Notes: generated from the letters alone by a model not told the origin. DNA of 64,000 nucleotides from Paraburkholderia agricolaris (GCF_009455635.1 NZ_QPER01000002.1:1550001-1614000), one strand, 5' to 3'. Shown: positions 1 through 9,222, counted from the stretch's first letter. Program-made: numbers and translations.

Positions 1-833
1 TCGATCTGAGCGTTCACCTCGGCACCAAGCTCAATCGTTCGCACCTGCTGGTGGCGAAGGAGACGTACGTGCTGCCGGTGGTGGGCCGTACGGAGCTCGA
101 TATCCAGGCGACCGGCCGGCAGTCGATTACGGTCGAGGATTCCATGTCGATGGTTCACGCCTCGTCGGGCAAGCTGAAGCCCGCGTCCGAACAGCTGCTC
201 TCCGAGCCGGCGATCATCGCCGGGATCGCCAGCGCAACGTTGCCGGACAGCAAGGTGGCGTGGTCGAACCTGGTTGCGGACTACGACCGTATCCGGGACC
301 TGATCGAGCGGACCGTGGCGGGGTTCGAGGCATTCAATGCGCGGATCAGAGTGCCGGGAGGATTCCGTATGCCGCTTCCTCCAACCGAACGCGTGTGGCC
401 CACGCCATCCGGCAAGGCGATGTTCTCGGTGTACGGCGGTGTGAGAGAAGATGCGGACGTTCTCGGCGCAGAAAATGTGCTGCGCCTCATCACGATCCGC
501 AGCCACGACCAGTACAACACAACCATCTACGCGCTCGACGATCGTTACCGGGGCGTATTCGGCCGGCGTGACGTGCTGTTCATGAACGAGGACGACCTTG
601 CGGCGCGGGGGCTCGAACATGGCGATCTGGTCGACATTGAAACCATTTCGGCAAACAGACAGCTCCGCCTGAACGGGATCACGGCGATCGCGTACAACAT
701 CGCACCGGGTTCGGTGGCGGCCTACTATCCGGAAGCGAACGTGCTGGTGCCGCTCGACTTCATCGACAAGGAGAGCGGCACGCCTTCATACAAGTCTGTT
801 CCCGTTCATGTTGTGCGTTCGGCAGAAGCTTGA
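1..833 (+). CDS. YdeP-like molybdopterin oxidoreductase, C-terminal part (5' end outside window)
   Basis: The frame is open from the left edge (first full codon at 3), so the window holds only the last 276 residues of a larger enzyme. The visible stretch reads like the C-terminal half of the FdhF/YdeP group of molybdopterin-dependent oxidoreductases: the LNRSHLL and VLPVVGRTELD segments, then a cofactor-binding C-terminal domain with the LRLITIRSHDQYNT motif. A GTG at 51 could be mistaken for a start, but the family alignment continues upstream of it. The substrate of YdeP-type enzymes is not settled; formate-dehydrogenase-like chemistry is only inferred. The cytochrome bd genes start 1 base after the stop and moaA/E/D lie 3.6 kb further on, which fits a molybdoenzyme with its electron sink and cofactor supply. 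Confidence 0.85.
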   Translation, partial: DLSVHLGTKLNRSHLLVAKETYVLPVVGRTELDIQATGRQSITVEDSMSMVHASSGKLKPASEQLLSEPAIIAGIASATLPDSKVAWSNLVADYDRIRDLIERTVAGFEAFNARIRVPGGFRMPLPPTERVWPTPSGKAMFSVYGGVREDADVLGAENVLRLITIRSHDQYNTTIYALDDRYRGVFGRRDVLFMNEDDLAARGLEHGDLVDIETISANRQLRLNGITAIAYNIAPGSVAAYYPEANVLVPLDFIDKESGTPSYKSVPVHVVRSAEA

Positions 834-834
834 C

Positions 835-2223
835 ATGGACATCTTCGACGCGTTTCACCTCGCCAGGCTGCAGTTTGCGTTCACGGTTTCGTTTCATATT
901 ATTTTTCCGGCGATCAGCATCGGCATGGCGAGTTTTCTCGCCGTGCTGGAGTGGCGCTGGTTGCTGACCGGTGACACTGCCTACAAGGACATGTTCCTGT
1001 TCTGGTCGAAGATCTTTGCGGTCGGCTTTGGCATGGGGGTGGTCTCGGGTGTGGTGATGGCCTACGAATTCGGCACCAACTGGAGTGGATTTTCCAGCGT
1101 TGCCGGCAACATCACGGGGCCGCTGCTGACCTATGAAGTGCTGACGGCGTTCTTTCTCGAGGCCGGTTTTCTCGGCGTCATGCTGTTCGGCTGGCAACGC
1201 GTCAGTCCCCGCTCGCACTTCTTCGCCACGCTCATGGTGGCGGTGGGCACGCTCATTTCCACCTTCTGGATTCTCGCGTCGAATAGCTTTATGCAAACGC
1301 CGCAGGGCTTCGCGATCGAGAATGGCCGGATCGTGCCGGTCGACTGGTTCAAAGTGATTTTCAACCCGTCGTTTCCGTATCGCCTCGCGCATATGACGAT
1401 CGCCGCTTTCATTGTCGCGGGCTTTATCGTGGCCGCGTGCGGCGCATGGCATCTGTTGCAGGGCCGGCGCGACAAACCGGTCACACGCAGCTTTTCGATG
1501 GCATTGTGGATTCTGCTGTTCCTGACGCCGATACAGATTGTGGTTGGCGATGCGCACGGCCTCAATACGCGCGAGTATCAGCCGGCCAAGATCGCCGCGA
1601 TCGAAGGGCTGTGGGAAACCGAGAAAGGCGGCACGGCGCTCAATCTGGTCGGCCTGCCCGACATGAATGCCGAGGTGACGCGATACGCGATCCAGATCCC
1701 GCATCTGGGCAGCCTCATTCTGACGCATAGCTGGAATGGAGAAATTCGCGGCCTCAAGGAGTTTCCTCCCGAAGATCGTCCGTATTCGCCGATCGTGTTC
1801 TGGACCTTCCGGGTCATGGCGGGTCTCGGCATGCTGATGCTGTTGACCGCGCTGCTTGGCCTGCTGCTCAGAGTGCGCGGCCGCCTCTATGAGACGCGCT
1901 GGTTTCAGCGTTTCGTTCTGTGCATGGGACCTTCCGGCATTGTGGCGCTGCTGGCGGGTTGGATCACGACGGAGGTCGGCCGCCAGCCCTGGACCGTCTA
2001 CGGTGTGCTGCGTACCGCGGACTCCGTGTCGCCGATCGGTTCCCAGCAGGCAGGCGTTTCCTTGCTGATCTTTGTGCTGGTGTATTTCCTGGTGTTCGGC
2101 ATGGGGTTCTACTACATGATGAAGATGATGAAGCGCGGACCGGAAGAGCATGTCGAGCGCAGCAAGTCGCGCCGGCATCCGGTGCTGCGTAATCGCCCGC
2201 TCGACGCACTGGAAGGGGAGTGA
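835..2223 (+). CDS. cydA: Cytochrome bd ubiquinol oxidase subunit I, CIO type
   Basis: Haem-carrying subunit of a bd-type quinol oxidase in the inner membrane; it oxidises ubiquinol and reduces oxygen to water without pumping protons. The 462-residue product begins MDIFDAFHLARLQFAF, and His21 matches the conserved N-terminal haem ligand. Further marks are PYRLAHMTI (second haem His), GDAHGLNTREYQPAK and GWITTEVGRQPWTVYGVLRT. The Q loop is short, as in the cyanide-insensitive (CioA) branch, not the long E. coli CydA loop. An upstream in-frame ATG at 808 lies inside the preceding gene; I chose ATG 835 because it matches the family N-terminus. cydB follows after 4 bases, so the two are translated together. 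Confidence 0.95.
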   Translation: MDIFDAFHLARLQFAFTVSFHIIFPAISIGMASFLAVLEWRWLLTGDTAYKDMFLFWSKIFAVGFGMGVVSGVVMAYEFGTNWSGFSSVAGNITGPLLTYEVLTAFFLEAGFLGVMLFGWQRVSPRSHFFATLMVAVGTLISTFWILASNSFMQTPQGFAIENGRIVPVDWFKVIFNPSFPYRLAHMTIAAFIVAGFIVAACGAWHLLQGRRDKPVTRSFSMALWILLFLTPIQIVVGDAHGLNTREYQPAKIAAIEGLWETEKGGTALNLVGLPDMNAEVTRYAIQIPHLGSLILTHSWNGEIRGLKEFPPEDRPYSPIVFWTFRVMAGLGMLMLLTALLGLLLRVRGRLYETRWFQRFVLCMGPSGIVALLAGWITTEVGRQPWTVYGVLRTADSVSPIGSQQAGVSLLIFVLVYFLVFGMGFYYMMKMMKRGPEEHVERSKSRRHPVLRNRPLDALEGE

Positions 2224-2227
2224 CGCC

Positions 2228-3235
2228 ATGCAGATCGATCTTCCTGTTGTGTGGGCCGCGATCATCGGACTCGGTGTTTTCATCTACGTGATGCTGGACG
2301 GCTTCGATCTCGGCATTGGCCTGCTGTTTCCGTTTTTCGAGGAGAAGGGCGACCGGCAGGTGATGCTCAATACCATCGCACCGGTCTGGGACGGGAACGA
2401 GACATTTCTTGTGCTGGGCGGCGCCGGGCTATACGGGGCGTTTCCGGTGGTTTATTCGACGCTGCTGCCGGCGAACTATCTGCCGCTGATCCTGATGGTG
2501 GTGGGTCTGATCTTTCGCGGAGCGGCCTTCGAATTGCGGGCTAAGGCCGTCAGGACCCAGCACGCGTGGGACCTCGCTTTCATTGGCGGCTCCGCACTCG
2601 CGGGGCTCTGCCAGGGCATCGTGCTGGGCTCACTGCTGCAGGGCATCAAGATCGTCGACGGCCGCTTCGCCGGCGACCCGTTCGACTGGCTTTCGCCGTT
2701 CAGCCTGTTCTGCGGAATCGGCGTACTCACTACGTACGCGACGCTCGGCTGCGGCTGGCTCATCCTGAAGACGGACGGCGAATTGCAGCGCAAGATGCGC
2801 GAACTGATGCGGCCGCTCGTGAGCGTCCTGCTTGGCGCGATGATGATTGTGAGTCTCTGGACCGTGATCGGATTGCCGGCGGTTGAGCATCGCTGGTTCG
2901 GCAGCGGCAATCTCGGCTGGTTCCTGCCGGTGCCGATTCTTGTGATTGCCTGTGTGTGGGGCGTGTTCCGTTCGGTGCGTCTGAAGCTCGAAGCCACCCC
3001 GTTTCTGCTCACCCTCGGGCTGTGCTTTCTCGGCTATAGCGGCTTGCTCATCAGCATCTGGCCCAACATCGTGCCGCCTTCGCTGACCATCTGGGAGGCC
3101 TCGTCGAGCCATTCGAGCCAGCTGTTCGCCCTGGTCGGCACGGTGATCGTGTTGCCGGTCATCCTCGTCTACAACGTCATGCAGTATCGCGTATTCCGGG
3201 GCAAGGTGCGCGAAGGGGACGCCGGTTACCACTGA
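2228..3235 (+). CDS. cydB: Cytochrome bd ubiquinol oxidase subunit II
   Basis: Second integral membrane subunit of the bd oxidase, 335 residues, mostly hydrophobic with about eight to nine helices. It starts MQIDLPVVWAAIIGLGVFIY and carries the family signature DGFDLGIGLLFPF followed by the APVWDGNETFLVLGGAGLYG segment. The longer open frame that begins at 2150 overlaps cydA, so ATG 2228 is preferred. No CydX or DUF2474-type small subunit is visible in the 37 bases between this stop and the next gene. Its position between a molybdoenzyme and Moco biosynthesis genes suggests it serves as terminal oxidase for that module, which is inference. Confidence 0.95.
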   Translation: MQIDLPVVWAAIIGLGVFIYVMLDGFDLGIGLLFPFFEEKGDRQVMLNTIAPVWDGNETFLVLGGAGLYGAFPVVYSTLLPANYLPLILMVVGLIFRGAAFELRAKAVRTQHAWDLAFIGGSALAGLCQGIVLGSLLQGIKIVDGRFAGDPFDWLSPFSLFCGIGVLTTYATLGCGWLILKTDGELQRKMRELMRPLVSVLLGAMMIVSLWTVIGLPAVEHRWFGSGNLGWFLPVPILVIACVWGVFRSVRLKLEATPFLLTLGLCFLGYSGLLISIWPNIVPPSLTIWEASSSHSSQLFALVGTVIVLPVILVYNVMQYRVFRGKVREGDAGYH

Positions 3236-3272
3236 GGGTGACGGCGCAGTCAGACTATTACAAGAGCACGTT

Positions 3273-4184
3273 ATGATTGTGAGGCCAGGGCAAAACTGGT
3301 TCCGGCTGCTGTTTATCTGGAACGGTTCCGTATTGCAGTCGATTATTCCTCAACTGGTTTTCATGGGGGCTGTCAGCAGTCTTGCCGTACTGACGCACGG
3401 GCGCATTTTCGGCGAGAAGATCCCGCTCAATACGGCGCCGTTCACGTTATTTGGCCTGGCGCTGGCGATCTTTCTTGCGTTCCGCAATAACGCAAGCTAT
3501 GAGCGCTTCAACGAGGCGCGCCATCTCTGGGGCAGCACGCTGATCTCAGCGCGCTCGCTGACTTCGCAGATGCTGTGCTACGTCCCGCGCGGCGATCACA
3601 ACGTGCAAATGGCGCATACCCTGATTGCGACCGCTTACGCGTTGAAGCATCAATTGCGTGGGACCGATCCGACGCCGGACCTTGTTCGCCTGCTCGGACG
3701 CACGCGAACCGAGGCACTGCAGCACACCTGCTACAAACCGACTGCGCTGCTCAACGACGTTCGTCGCGATTTCGCCGATCTGCAGGTCCGGGGATTGATC
3801 TCGGACACGAAGCTCTGGATGCTGGACGCGCAGATCGACGAGTTGGGAAAGACGGTGGGTGGTTGTGAACGGATTGCGTCCACGCCGATTCCGTTCGCCT
3901 ACAGCGTGCTGCTGCACCGTACCGTCTACGCCTATTGCGTGTTGCTGCCGTTCGGTCTTGTGGATTCCACGGAGTTCTTCACACCGCTGCTCTGCGTTTT
4001 CATTTCTTATACGCTGATTGCACTGGAAGCGATCGCCAGCGAAGTCGCCGAGCCCTTTTCGGTTGCGCCGAATGCGCTGGCGCTTGATGCGATAACCCGC
4101 AATATCGAACGCTCGGTTCTCGAACTATGCTGCTGCGAACTACCCGCCGAGATCCAGCCGCTGCGCTCGTACCAACTGACTTAG
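3273..4184 (+). CDS. Bestrophin-family (YneE/UPF0187) membrane protein
   Basis: The 303-residue protein opens MIVRPGQNWFRLLFIWNGSVL and carries the bacterial bestrophin marks: a pair of hydrophobic helices, the FLAFRNNASYERFNEARHLWG segment that lines the pore region, and the RIASTPIPFAYSVLLHRTVY motif in the C-terminal half. Bacterial bestrophins form pentameric ion channels in the inner membrane, with anion or cation preference depending on the member; selectivity cannot be read here. It starts 37 bases after cydB on the same strand, so co-transcription is likely. The functional link to a respiratory or molybdoenzyme operon is unknown. Confidence 0.85.
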   Translation: MIVRPGQNWFRLLFIWNGSVLQSIIPQLVFMGAVSSLAVLTHGRIFGEKIPLNTAPFTLFGLALAIFLAFRNNASYERFNEARHLWGSTLISARSLTSQMLCYVPRGDHNVQMAHTLIATAYALKHQLRGTDPTPDLVRLLGRTRTEALQHTCYKPTALLNDVRRDFADLQVRGLISDTKLWMLDAQIDELGKTVGGCERIASTPIPFAYSVLLHRTVYAYCVLLPFGLVDSTEFFTPLLCVFISYTLIALEAIASEVAEPFSVAPNALALDAITRNIERSVLELCCCELPAEIQPLRSYQLT

Positions 4185-4431
4185 GGCGCTTTTCCCGATG
4201 CCTCCGGTCGGGTCGCCCGGCAGTCTGCAAGCCTGCGTTGCCGTGACACCTGACACCGCGGCCAAACTGTACTCCTGGAATTCGACACTGACTGTGCGTC
4301 CCCTGCACAGGGCCGACGCACTATCCTGCCAGAAGGTCAGGCGTGGGCCGGCGGCGCTGCCAGTCAGAACAGTCGGCTGCCGCTGCTCCTTCGCTTCGTT
4401 GCCGCCTTCTGTGGCTCCCTTTGGATAGATC

Positions 4432-5538
4432 GTGAACCTCATCGACCCGCCCGTACTCGCTGACATCGCTTCCCGCCGTGGCGTAGCCACAGGCGGCGTC
4501 GCCACGGCCACGCTCGACACGCTCAATCGTCCGCTGCGGGATTTACGCCTGTCCGTAATCGATCAATGCAATTTCCGCTGCACCTACTGCATGCCGCGGG
4601 AGACCTTCGGCGCCGACTACCGGTTCCTGCCGTCTGCGGAACGACTGTCGTTCGAACAGATCCTTAAGCTCGCAAAAGCGTTCGCGCTGCTCGGGGTGGA
4701 GAAGATACGCATCACCGGTGGCGAGCCGCTCCTGCGGCGTGGGCTCGAATCCCTGATCGAACAGCTCGCGAAACTGACCACCGGAAGCGGCAAACCGATG
4801 GAACTCGCGCTGACGACCAACGGTTCGCTGCTCGCCGCGAAGGCCCGCTCGCTGCGCGACGCCGGCCTCGGCCGCGTGACCGTGAGCCTCGACGCCGTGG
4901 ACGATGCGATATTTCGCCGGATGAGCGACGTCGACATGCCCGTGTCGCGAATCCTGGACGGAATCGAGGCAGCGCGCGCAGTGGGCCTCGCACCGCTCAA
5001 GGTCAACACAGTGATCGAGCGGGGCGTCAACGACAGTCAGATCCTGCCGCTCGTGCGAATGTTCAAGGGCACCGGCGTGGCCGTGCGTTTCATCGAATAT
5101 ATGGATGTTGGTGGCGCGGACGGATGGTCGAACACGAAAGTGATCACGGCGCGCGAGACGCGCAGTATCGTTGAATCGGCGTTCCCGCTGACGCCGGTCG
5201 TCGTTCATGAGCACACGGGCACTGCCGTCAACTATCGCCATGCCGACGGTTCAGGCGAAGTCGGTTTCATCGCGAGCGTATCGCAACCGTTCTGCGGATC
5301 GTGTTCGCGTGCCCGCGTATCGGCCGACGGCCAGCTTTACACCTGCCTGTTCGCCACCCGTGGCACGGACCTTAGGCCCTGGCTCAACGAGGCCGCCTCC
5401 GTCGAGCAACTGGCCGCGGCTGTCCGCAGCCAATGGGTCCAGCGTGACGACCGCTACTCCGAGCTTCGCTCGACGCCACGCAAACCTGCATCGGGAAAAG
5501 CCTATCCCACCGTTCGCATGTCGCTGGTCGGCGGTTGA
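4432..5538 (+). CDS. moaA: GTP 3',8-cyclase, first step of molybdopterin synthesis
   Basis: Radical SAM enzyme that, with MoaC, converts GTP to cyclic pyranopterin monophosphate. The 368-residue product has the radical-SAM cluster Cys46-Cys50-Cys53 in SVIDQCNFRCTYCMP, the SAM-binding ITGGEPLLR motif near 94-102, and the second C-terminal cluster Cys288-Cys291-Cys305 (PFCGSCSRARVS ... LYTC). The tail MSLVGG preserves the C-terminal GG needed for activity. The start is GTG at 4432, giving an N-terminal extension of roughly 25 residues over E. coli MoaA. About 247 bases without a gene precede it; I could not recognise a Moco riboswitch fold there. moaE and moaD follow, moaC does not. Confidence 0.93.
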   Translation: MNLIDPPVLADIASRRGVATGGVATATLDTLNRPLRDLRLSVIDQCNFRCTYCMPRETFGADYRFLPSAERLSFEQILKLAKAFALLGVEKIRITGGEPLLRRGLESLIEQLAKLTTGSGKPMELALTTNGSLLAAKARSLRDAGLGRVTVSLDAVDDAIFRRMSDVDMPVSRILDGIEAARAVGLAPLKVNTVIERGVNDSQILPLVRMFKGTGVAVRFIEYMDVGGADGWSNTKVITARETRSIVESAFPLTPVVVHEHTGTAVNYRHADGSGEVGFIASVSQPFCGSCSRARVSADGQLYTCLFATRGTDLRPWLNEAASVEQLAAAVRSQWVQRDDRYSELRSTPRKPASGKAYPTVRMSLVGG

Positions 5539-5583
5539 CGCCGGGCCAGCCATTGCGAAGCAGACACAGACTGGAGAGCCGCC

Positions 5584-6135
5584 ATGACAACACCGTCGTC
5601 CAGTGATCGCCCACAGTCCGATGCCAGCCACGTCGGCGAGTTTGCCAGCGATCCAGTGCTTCTGGCGGACGCTGTCGCGACGGAGTTCGACGTGCGTGTC
5701 CAGCGCCAGCCGATCGATATCCAGTCGGAAATCATGCCGGTCATGCGCAATCCCAACGTGGGCGCCGTCGTGAATTTTCTCGGCGTGGTGCGCCAATGCG
5801 GCGATGTCGGCGACGTGGTCGCGCTCGAACTCGAGCACTACCCGGGAATGACCGAGCAGTCGTTCAGCAGCATCGTCGAGGAGGCGATCGCGCGATGGCG
5901 TCTCGAAGCCGTGAAGATCGTGCATCGGGTCGGCCGTGTCGCGCTCGGCGACGCGGTGGTACTCGTCGTAGTCGCCGCGCCGCATCGCGGGGCCGCCTTC
6001 GACGCGTGTGAATTCCTGATGGACTTCCTGAAGGCCCACGCGCCGCTGTGGAAGAAGGAAATTCACCGCGACGGTTCGGTCAGATGGGTCGAGGCCAGGA
6101 GCCGCGATGAACAGTCGATGTTGCGGTGGGGGTGA
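5584..6135 (+). CDS. moaE: Molybdopterin synthase catalytic (large) subunit
   Basis: Transfers sulphur from thiocarboxylated MoaD to precursor Z to make molybdopterin. The conserved core begins about residue 30 (DIQSEIMPVMRNPNVGAVVN) and includes the FLGVVR motif, LELEHYPGMTE, the HRVGRVALGDAVV segment and the catalytic stretch HAPLWKKEIHRDG. At 183 residues it is longer than the usual 150 or so, owing to a polar N-terminal extension. An alternative internal start would remove the extension, so the start is moderately sure. It sits 45 bases after moaA and 42 before moaD, with the same orientation. Confidence 0.93.
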   Translation: MTTPSSSDRPQSDASHVGEFASDPVLLADAVATEFDVRVQRQPIDIQSEIMPVMRNPNVGAVVNFLGVVRQCGDVGDVVALELEHYPGMTEQSFSSIVEEAIARWRLEAVKIVHRVGRVALGDAVVLVVVAAPHRGAAFDACEFLMDFLKAHAPLWKKEIHRDGSVRWVEARSRDEQSMLRWG

Positions 6136-6177
6136 CGTGCCGTTCGCCCATACCGGGCCAGCCACAGGAACAGACGA

Positions 6178-6435
6178 ATGAAACTCACCATCCGGTATTT
6201 CGCCAGCGTGCGTGAACAACTCGGCATTTCCGAGGAGATCGTGCACATCGACGCGCCCGAGCTTGCCGTCGATGGCCTGCGGGTCAGGCTCGCGTCGCGA
6301 GACGAGCGCATGGCCGAAGCGCTGCGCGCGGGCCGGCCGCTGCGTACCGCCGTCAACCACGAGATGGTTGCCGATACGTTTGTCGTGCGCGAGGACAGCG
6401 AGATCGCTTTCTTTCCGCCCGTCACGGGCGGTTAG
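6178..6435 (+). CDS. moaD: Molybdopterin synthase sulphur carrier (small) subunit
   Basis: Ubiquitin-like carrier of 85 residues that becomes thiocarboxylated at its C-terminus and feeds sulphur to MoaE. It has the expected start MKLTIRYFASVREQLG and the ending AFFPPVTGG, where the terminal Gly-Gly is the activation site. An AGGA Shine-Dalgarno lies about 10 bases before the ATG. It closes the rightward set that begins with the molybdoenzyme. The convergent MocR gene ends 18 bases downstream, so a terminator must sit in or near this junction; only a short GGCGG/CCGCC inverted repeat overlaps the stop. Confidence 0.93.
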   Translation: MKLTIRYFASVREQLGISEEIVHIDAPELAVDGLRVRLASRDERMAEALRAGRPLRTAVNHEMVADTFVVREDSEIAFFPPVTGG

Positions 6436-6453
6436 CAGCCCGCCGACAGGACG

Positions 6454-7881
6454 CTAACCGGCGCACATCGCAACCAGCTTGCCGACGGTAATCACCGCCT
6501 GTTCGATCTCGCTCGACCAGGCGCTGCTGTAATTGAGGCGGATGAAGTTCCGATAGGTCGTCTCCGAGACCGAGAACATGTAGCCCGGGCCGATGGTGAT
6601 GCCTTCATCGAGCGCGAGCTTATAGAGCCGCATGGCGTCGACCTTGGGCGGCAGTTCGATCCACAGCACATATCCGCCGGCCGGGTTGGACATGCGCGTA
6701 CCTTCAGGGAAGAAACGCGCGACTGTGGCCTTCATCAGATTGGCCTGCTGCGCATACGCTCTCCGGACTCGTCGCAGGTGATGCTCGTAGCCGTCGCGTT
6801 CGAGGAATTCCGCAATCGCCATTTGCGGAATCGACGGAGAAGTCAGGGTGTTCAGAAACTTGAGTTTCTCGACCTGATCGCGATACCGGCCCGGCAGCGC
6901 CCAACCAATCCGGTACGCTGCCGTCAGGGTCTTCGAGAACGAGCCGCAGTGCAGCACCAGTCCCTTCGTGTCGAAGGATTTCAACGTACTCGGGTGCGTG
7001 CTGTCATAGTGCAATTCGTTGTAGACACCGTTCTCGATGACCGGAATGTCCCACTTCGTCAGGCGTTGCACGAGTTCGCGCTTGCGTTCGTCGGGCATCA
7101 GAAAGCCCAGCGGATTCTGGAAGTTCGGCATGACCATGCAGGCCGCGATGGTCTGCGATTCCACAATCGCGGCCAGCGCCTCGATATCGATGCCGTGTTC
7201 CGGATGCGTCGACACTTCAATCGCTTTCATGCCCATCCGTTCGATCGCGTGGAGCATCGCGTAGAAGGTCGGTGACTCGACGGCAATCACGTCGCCGGGT
7301 TTCGCGACCGCCTGGAGGCACAGGTTGATTGCTTCAGTCGCGCCGACCGTGATGACGATCTCGTTCGGATCGACCGCCATGCCGTTCTCGAGGTAACGAC
7401 GCGCGATCTGGCGCATGAGTGCCGCGTTGCCGGGCGGCAGCGCATCCGTCACGCCCCAGCGGGTCTTGCCCCGTCCCGCGTCGTAAGCGTAGCGGTTGAG
7501 CTTCTCGAATGGAAACAGACTGGCATCGGGATAGGGCGAACCGAGCGGCACGGCGTCGTCGACACCGATCGAGCGCAAGGTGGACAGCACGAGGCGGCTC
7601 ACGTCGACCGGCGACGAAATCGGGATCGGTTTCGATGGCCGGAGCTCGAGCGCTTTCCGCTCGCCGCCGTCGCCCCGGAAGTTGACGAAATAGCCCGACT
7701 GGGGCCTCGCCGTTAGCAAGCCACGGCTTTCGAGCAGCAGATAGGCGCGGATGACGGTCGTCACGCTCAGCCGATGCTGCTGGCTGGTCTGCCGTACCGA
7801 CGGCAGACGTTCGCCATGCCCGTACACGCCTTGTCGGATCAGTTTCTCGATATCGTCTGCAAGCTTCTCGTAGAGATTCAT
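6454..7881 (-). CDS. MocR-type GntR/aminotransferase transcriptional regulator
   Basis: The 475-residue protein joins an N-terminal winged helix of the GntR family (about residues 1-70: LADDIEKLIRQGVYGHGERL, then SVRQTSQQHRLSVTTVIRAY) to a fold-type I aminotransferase domain. The PLP-lysine motif is CGSFSKTLTAAYRIGWALPG and the substrate-carboxylate region ends in FIRLNYSS. MocR proteins bind PLP and amino-acid-derived ligands and usually control adjacent PLP, amino acid or GABA genes; no such gene is next to this one, so the target is unknown. A Shine-Dalgarno AAGGGA lies upstream of the ATG at 7881. It diverges from the LysR gene, with 273 bases between them. Confidence 0.93.
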   Translation of the reverse strand: MNLYEKLADDIEKLIRQGVYGHGERLPSVRQTSQQHRLSVTTVIRAYLLLESRGLLTARPQSGYFVNFRGDGGERKALELRPSKPIPISSPVDVSRLVLSTLRSIGVDDAVPLGSPYPDASLFPFEKLNRYAYDAGRGKTRWGVTDALPPGNAALMRQIARRYLENGMAVDPNEIVITVGATEAINLCLQAVAKPGDVIAVESPTFYAMLHAIERMGMKAIEVSTHPEHGIDIEALAAIVESQTIAACMVMPNFQNPLGFLMPDERKRELVQRLTKWDIPVIENGVYNELHYDSTHPSTLKSFDTKGLVLHCGSFSKTLTAAYRIGWALPGRYRDQVEKLKFLNTLTSPSIPQMAIAEFLERDGYEHHLRRVRRAYAQQANLMKATVARFFPEGTRMSNPAGGYVLWIELPPKVDAMRLYKLALDEGITIGPGYMFSVSETTYRNFIRLNYSSAWSSEIEQAVITVGKLVAMCAG

Positions 7882-8154
7882 CGGACGATTCCCTTAGCGT
7901 TTTGCCGCCGCATGTGTCCCGGTCTCCGCGCCGGCTGATGCGCGCTCCCGTGGCTGTGTCGCACGGCTGGTGCCGAGATCGTAGCAGAACTGTACTGGCC
8001 CGAGCCGGTCCGATTTGTGCACTCTGCGAGCGACGGCCCGACCTTACTCTGTACTCCATCGAATACGCATTGCCAGGTCCCCACGCCAGGGCCTTGCGAT
8101 GCGTAAGAACGGATTCGGATGATACGAAATCGGTACACAGGGAGAATCGGCACC

Positions 8155-9144
8155 ATGAATCTGCTAGAAGCCATGCGGATTTACGTCAGAGTGGTTGAAC
8201 GGGAGAGTATTTCCGGCGCGGCGCGAGACCTCAATATCGGTCAGCCGGCCGCGAGCGAGCGCATCGAGCGGCTCGAGAAGTATCTGGGCTGCCGGCTTCT
8301 GCTGCGTAGCGCGCGCGCTTTCAATTGCACGCCTGAAGGGCTCACGTTCTACGAGCGCAGCAAGCGGATTCTGCATGCCGTGGAGCAGGCGGTCGCCGAG
8401 GTGTCGAACGACGGCGAGGAGCTCAAGGGCACGATTCGTATCGCGGCGCCGCACTGCTTCGGCGAAACGATCGTGCCGGAGGTGTTGACGCGGGTGCGTG
8501 AAACCTATCCGCAACTGGAGCTGGAACTGGTTCTGAACGACAGGATCGTCGATCTGGTGACGGAGGGCGTGGACATTTCATTTCGTCTTGGGCAACTGGG
8601 CGAAGGGGCCTTCATTGCCCGTCAGTTGGGTCAGGTTGGGCGCGTGCTGGTTGCCGCACCGGGTTATCTGGGCCGGCACGGTCCGATTGCCGAGCCGTCT
8701 GAACTGGTGAAGCATCCGTTCATCCGGGTGCAGGGCATGTTCGGCACGGACCAGTTGCCGCTCAGGCACGTCGCGACGGTGGTGGAGAGCGTGCCGATCC
8801 GCACCGCGATCAAGACGAGTCATTGGCGGCCGATGTATGAAATGATCCTCTCGGGTGCGGGCATCGGTGTGCTGGAAGAACCGGCGTGTGTCGAGGCGCT
8901 CGCGGACGGGCGGCTGGTCCGCATCCTGCCGGAATTCGAAGTGCTGCCATTCGATCTGAATGTACTGACGCAGGCGCAACGTCCGGTGCCGCCACGGGTG
9001 CGGACGATGGTGACGATGTTGAGAAAGTGCACGTCGGAAATTCTGGAAAGAGTGCACGTCGATTGCGGCGCAGTGACAAATCGCTTTGAAGTACTTCCCG
9101 ACGATGAGGTGTCCGCGATTCTGAAACCGTCGTTGCGGGCCTGA
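8155..9144 (+). CDS. LysR-family transcriptional regulator, copy 1
   Basis: A 329-residue LysR regulator: winged helix-turn-helix at about residues 1-60 (MNLLEAMRIYVRVVERESIS, then GAARDLNIGQPAASERIERL), followed by a type 2 periplasmic-binding-like effector domain (ELKGTIRIAAPHCFGE onward). I chose ATG 8155 over the upstream in-frame ATG at 8119 because it matches the usual LysR N-terminus. Bases 8206-8931 are almost identical to 13193-13918 in a second LysR gene about 5 kb downstream, while the first 50 bases and everything after 8931 are clearly diverged. That pattern suggests gene conversion between two older paralogues. The effector is unknown; a role in the encapsulin/peroxidase locus is inferred from position. 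Confidence 0.93.
   Translation: MNLLEAMRIYVRVVERESISGAARDLNIGQPAASERIERLEKYLGCRLLLRSARAFNCTPEGLTFYERSKRILHAVEQAVAEVSNDGEELKGTIRIAAPHCFGETIVPEVLTRVRETYPQLELELVLNDRIVDLVTEGVDISFRLGQLGEGAFIARQLGQVGRVLVAAPGYLGRHGPIAEPSELVKHPFIRVQGMFGTDQLPLRHVATVVESVPIRTAIKTSHWRPMYEMILSGAGIGVLEEPACVEALADGRLVRILPEFEVLPFDLNVLTQAQRPVPPRVRTMVTMLRKCTSEILERVHVDCGAVTNRFEVLPDDEVSAILKPSLRA
8206..8931 (+). repeat. Near-identical 726 bp direct repeat, partner of 13193-13918
   Basis: Lies inside LysR copy 1 and covers codons for most of the helix-turn-helix and effector domain. The sharp edges inside homologous genes point to gene conversion instead of a fresh tandem duplication. Confidence 0.9.
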
Positions 9145-9188
9145 GCCCTCGACGAGCGGGTCAGCTTCTGTTTTCCCGGCGAAGTCAC

Positions 9189-9222
9189 TCCGCCTGGATT
9201 ATCGAGCAACTTGCCAGGCGGA
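9189..9222 (+). terminator. Possible hairpin terminator after LysR copy 1
   Basis: TCCGCCTGG (9189-9197) pairs perfectly with CCAGGCGGA (9214-9222) over a 16-base loop, 45 bases after the LysR stop. There is no T run after it, so this may be an RNA-stabilising or factor-dependent termination hairpin. Confidence 0.4.

Noticed and set aside
760..2283. 507-codon open frame on the - strand over cydA
   Set aside because: cydA on + is unmistakable; the reverse frame is a composition artefact.
4185..4431. Possible Moco riboswitch ahead of moaA
   Set aside because: I could not place the conserved stems of the known class with confidence; a covariance-model search would decide.
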